Below, piece by piece: positions 61,922 to 64,000 of a stretch of 64,000 bases of DNA; position 1 is the stretch's first letter, and each line of letters starts with the position of its first letter. This DNA comes from Paenibacillus glycanilyticus (GTDB lineage: Bacteria; Bacillota; Bacilli; Paenibacillales; Paenibacillaceae). The translations under genes and the position numbers were made by a program. The DNA is taken from assembly GCF_023715145.1 (NCBI RefSeq), contig NZ_JAMBNP010000001.1, forward strand, positions 62,001 through 126,000, in the 5' to 3' direction. The notes under the pieces are model-generated. The model saw nothing but the letters and a program-made list of their open reading frames with translations. It did not search any database and was not told the DNA's origin.

Positions 61922-62497
61922 CTATTCGATGATTTCAGCAGTATCGCCGTTCTTGATGCCCGCTGCATTCGCTTCGTCGGTATCAATATGCATGTCCAGC
62001 GCAAAATCCGGAGATACGCGCGCAATGACCTGTTCGAAGACAACGCCGCGCTCGCCCTGGAAGCGAACCTTCAGAAGCTGCTTGTCCGCAATGCCCCATT
62101 TGTCGGCATCACTGGTATGGAAATGAATGTGACGGGCAGCAACAATAACGCCTTCTTCAATCGTTACTTCGCCTGCAGGTCCCTTGAGCGTAATCCCGGC
62201 AGAACCTTTAATATTTCCGGATTCTCGAACTGGCGGGTTAATGCCAAGAGAGAATGCATCCGTGCGCGATACTTCCAGCTGTGTTGCCGGACGCACCGGT
62301 CCGAGTATTCTTACTTTCGGGAAAGAGCCTTTTGGTCCGATTACGGCAACCGTCTCGTTCGCCGCATATTGTCCAGGCTGCGACAATGGTTTTGCAACCG
62401 TCAGCTCGCTGCCTTCTCCGAATAATATAGCGACATGCTCCGCAGAGAGATGAATATGTCTTGCCGATACGCCTACGGGCACCAATTTTTGTTCCAT
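61922..62497 (-). CDS. pduL: phosphate propanoyltransferase (PduL family)
   Basis: PduL converts propionyl- or acetyl-CoA with phosphate to the acyl phosphate. The 191-residue protein has the two paired histidine motifs VGVSARHIHLSAEHV near residue 8 and VVAARHIHFHTSDADKWG near 120 that form the two metal sites, plus VRILGPVRPATQLEVSRTD. It lacks an obvious N-terminal shell-targeting helix, and no microcompartment genes are in the window, so a cytosolic phosphotransacetylase role is likely. It follows korB by 82 bases. Confidence 0.93.
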   Translation of the reverse strand: MEQKLVPVGVSARHIHLSAEHVAILFGEGSELTVAKPLSQPGQYAANETVAVIGPKGSFPKVRILGPVRPATQLEVSRTDAFSLGINPPVRESGNIKGSAGITLKGPAGEVTIEEGVIVAARHIHFHTSDADKWGIADKQLLKVRFQGERGVVFEQVIARVSPDFALDMHIDTDEANAAGIKNGDTAEIIE

Positions 62498-62529
62498 GTG
62501 ATTCTACTCCTTTGTATCCATTGCATAGT

Positions 62530-62570
62530 AAAAGCATACGGCGATTTTTGTTAAAAAAGCCGTATGCTCA
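62530..62570 (-). terminator. terminator of korB
   Basis: AGCATACGGC/GCCGTATGCT (62533-62542 with 62559-62568), a perfect 10-pair stem with TTT following on the minus strand, directly after korB and before pduL. Confidence 0.85.
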
Positions 62571-62579
62571 TCATACCAT

Positions 62580-63449
62580 TTATTTAAATTCAGCTACAAG
62601 TTTATTGAAATGTTCTTCCGACAAGGCAAGATCCTGCTTCGACAGAGCTTCCGAGCCGAAGCCGCTGATCATGTCTTCATAAGACTTGCGCTGCGTATTC
62701 TGATAGATCAGACCCGTCAGCATGCCGTTTGTTTCCATGATTTTATTCATGGCCGCAACGCGGTTCGATGGATCGTAATCCGGGAATTGCTGCTCCAGAT
62801 TCACGATATTTTCTTTGAACCAGTCGTACGTGTTGATTTTATTGAACGTTACGCATGGGCTGAACACGTTGATGAGCGAGAAGCCTTCATGCTTGATTCC
62901 CGCCTCGATCAATGCCGTCAGCTGCTTCAAGTCGCTGGAGAACGATTGAGCCACGAAGGTTGCCCCTGCGGACATTGCAATCTCAAGCGGCGACAAGGTC
63001 GACTCGATGGAGCCTTCCGGCGTCGATTTGGTCTTGAAGCCTTCCGCGCTCCGCGGAGACGTTTGGCCTTTTGTCAGACCGTAGATCTGGTTATCCATAA
63101 CGATGTACGTAATGTTCAGGTTGCGGCGGATCGCATGAACCGTATGGCCCATCCCGATCGCGAAGCCGTCGCCGTCACCGCCGGATGCGATAACGGTCAG
63201 CTCGCGGTTAGCAAGCTTAACGCCTTGCGCAATTGGCAATGCGCGTCCGTGGATCCCATGAAGCCCGTAAGCATTGATATAGCCGGAGATACGGCCGGAG
63301 CAGCCGATACCCGAAATAACCGCAAGCTCTTCCGGTTCAAGGCCTACGTTAGCCGCTGCACGCTGGATCGCCGCCTGGATGGAGAAGTCTCCGCAGCCCG
63401 GGCACCAGTTCGGCTTCACATTATTTCTAAACTCTTTAAATGTTGCCAT
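62580..63449 (-). CDS. korB: 2-oxoacid:ferredoxin oxidoreductase, beta subunit
   Basis: The beta subunit binds thiamine diphosphate in an oxidoreductase that turns 2-oxoacids (2-oxoglutarate or pyruvate) into acyl-CoA and reduced ferredoxin. The 289-residue protein has WCPGCGDFSI, GIGCSGRISGY, GDGDGFAIGMGH with the ThDP-binding motif, and YIVMDNQIYGLTKGQTSP. The ATG at 63449 has AAGGAG 11 bases upstream and starts two bases after the alpha-subunit stop. Substrate specificity cannot be read from sequence. Confidence 0.94.
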   Translation of the reverse strand: MATFKEFRNNVKPNWCPGCGDFSIQAAIQRAAANVGLEPEELAVISGIGCSGRISGYINAYGLHGIHGRALPIAQGVKLANRELTVIASGGDGDGFAIGMGHTVHAIRRNLNITYIVMDNQIYGLTKGQTSPRSAEGFKTKSTPEGSIESTLSPLEIAMSAGATFVAQSFSSDLKQLTALIEAGIKHEGFSLINVFSPCVTFNKINTYDWFKENIVNLEQQFPDYDPSNRVAAMNKIMETNGMLTGLIYQNTQRKSYEDMISGFGSEALSKQDLALSEEHFNKLVAEFK

Positions 63450-63451
63450 GA

Positions 63452-64000
63452 TTAGTCCAACTCCTTGCACGCTTTATAAACTTCCGATGGCAGGAACGGA
63501 TTGCCGTCATATTTCAGCAAGCTGCGGATTTTCTCCGCGAAGCCCGCATGCATTTTAATCTGGCCGGCGAGCTGTGCCGTCGCGTTATTTTCGATGACTA
63601 CGACCTTTTTCGCTTGCTGCAAATGCGGGAGCAATTGCTCCGTAGGGAACGGATGAATCTGACGGATGGTAATATGGTTCGTTGTAATGCCGTCATTCGC
63701 AAGCCATTCGCGGGCTTGATCAATCGTACCGCCCGTAGAACCCATGCCGATGACAAGAAGATCCGGCGTCTCGTTAGGCGCGTCCGTGCGAAGACCGTCG
63801 CGTACCAGCAGACCGTTCAATTTGTTCAGACGTTTATCCATCATTTGCTGACGGTTCACGGCGCTTTCGGAAGGACGGCCCATTTCGTCGTGCTCGACGC
63901 CCGTCACATGGTGAATGCCGTTCTTCGCGCCAGGCAGCACGCGCGGAGACACGCCGTCTTCCGTCAACTCATAACGTTTGAACAGCTGCTGCGGCGCAAG
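63452..64000 (-). CDS. korA: 2-oxoacid:ferredoxin oxidoreductase, alpha subunit (5' part outside the window)
   Basis: About 182 C-terminal residues are present; the start lies beyond the right edge. The segment includes GIHHVTGVEHDEMGRPSES, LLVIGMGSTGGTIDQAREWL and IRQIHPFPTEQLLPHL, typical of the alpha chain, followed by VVVIENNATAQLAGQIKMHAGF near the C-terminus. The stop is two bases from the korB start, so the two subunits are translated together. Confidence 0.92.
   Translation of the reverse strand, partial: LAPQQLFKRYELTEDGVSPRVLPGAKNGIHHVTGVEHDEMGRPSESAVNRQQMMDKRLNKLNGLLVRDGLRTDAPNETPDLLVIGMGSTGGTIDQAREWLANDGITTNHITIRQIHPFPTEQLLPHLQQAKKVVVIENNATAQLAGQIKMHAGFAEKIRSLLKYDGNPFLPSEVYKACKELD

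Noticed and set aside
62610..63455. Plus-strand reading frame of 281 codons opposite korB
   Set aside because: It is a shadow of a strongly conserved gene; no ribosome site or family motif is visible.

Overview
The window looks like chromosomal DNA of a Paenibacillus-like member of the Bacillales. The reasons are strong GGAGG-type ribosome binding sites, several TTG/GTG starts, moderate GC content, and a gene set typical of that group: PucR, NupNOPQ-type transporter, BdbC/BdbD, HelD, a YmcA/RicA-miaB pair, bacterial NOS and BirA-type biotin control. No rRNA, tRNA, IS element, prophage or CRISPR array was seen. Most genes lie on the minus strand.

Region 1 (1-16.6 kb) is a purine-catabolism island, entirely on the minus strand. 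It reads from a PucR-type regulator, through a TRZ/ATZ-family deaminase and the PucA/PucB molybdenum-cofactor maturation pair, to one long operon starting near 11.8 kb. That operon encodes a BMP-type nucleoside ABC transporter (nupNOPQ-like), the three xanthine dehydrogenase subunits (pucC, pucD, pucE), OHCU decarboxylase, uricase, hydroxyisourate hydrolase and allantoinase. The allantoinase runs off the left edge. Together these import nucleosides and bases, deaminate guanine-type bases, and oxidise hypoxanthine/xanthine to urate and on to allantoin and allantoate. Three repeat or inverted-repeat elements sit inside this island.

Region 2 (16.6-39.5 kb) is mixed: a secreted stalk-domain protein, a serine hydrolase with a DHA2 efflux pump, DedA, an unassigned permease, UppP, a CNNM/HlyC-CorC protein, a modB-nos-DUF3900-Lin0512 stretch, the BdbC/BdbD oxidase pair, HelD, DUF1294, HrpB, a phosphodiester glycosidase-type protein, CorA and GluQ-RS.

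Region 3 (39.5-48.1 kb) is a nine-gene cobamide uptake and salvage operon (btuF-btuC-btuD-cobT-cobU-cbiB-cobS-cobD-cbiZ). It is preceded by a cobalamin riboswitch and a clear intrinsic terminator. It recovers corrinoids and rebuilds the nucleotide loop, with no corrin-ring synthesis genes nearby.

Region 4 (48.1-64 kb) holds CopA, a rhodanese, small conserved genes, VanW, signal peptidase I, an MFS transporter and a biotin ECF transporter. In the last, one ATPase is fused to the EcfT membrane subunit, and the module is divergent from bioY across a single BirA-type operator. Then come an iron alcohol dehydrogenase, RicA, MiaB, an isolated PduL, and a 2-oxoacid:ferredoxin oxidoreductase (KorB plus part of KorA) that runs off the right edge.

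The points most worth a second look are the EcfA-EcfT fusion with an alanine-rich linker, the G7 tract at the pucA/pucB junction where one base changes the gene ends, and the structured repeats inside the purine operon. All functional calls are from reading the sequence; no database search was run.
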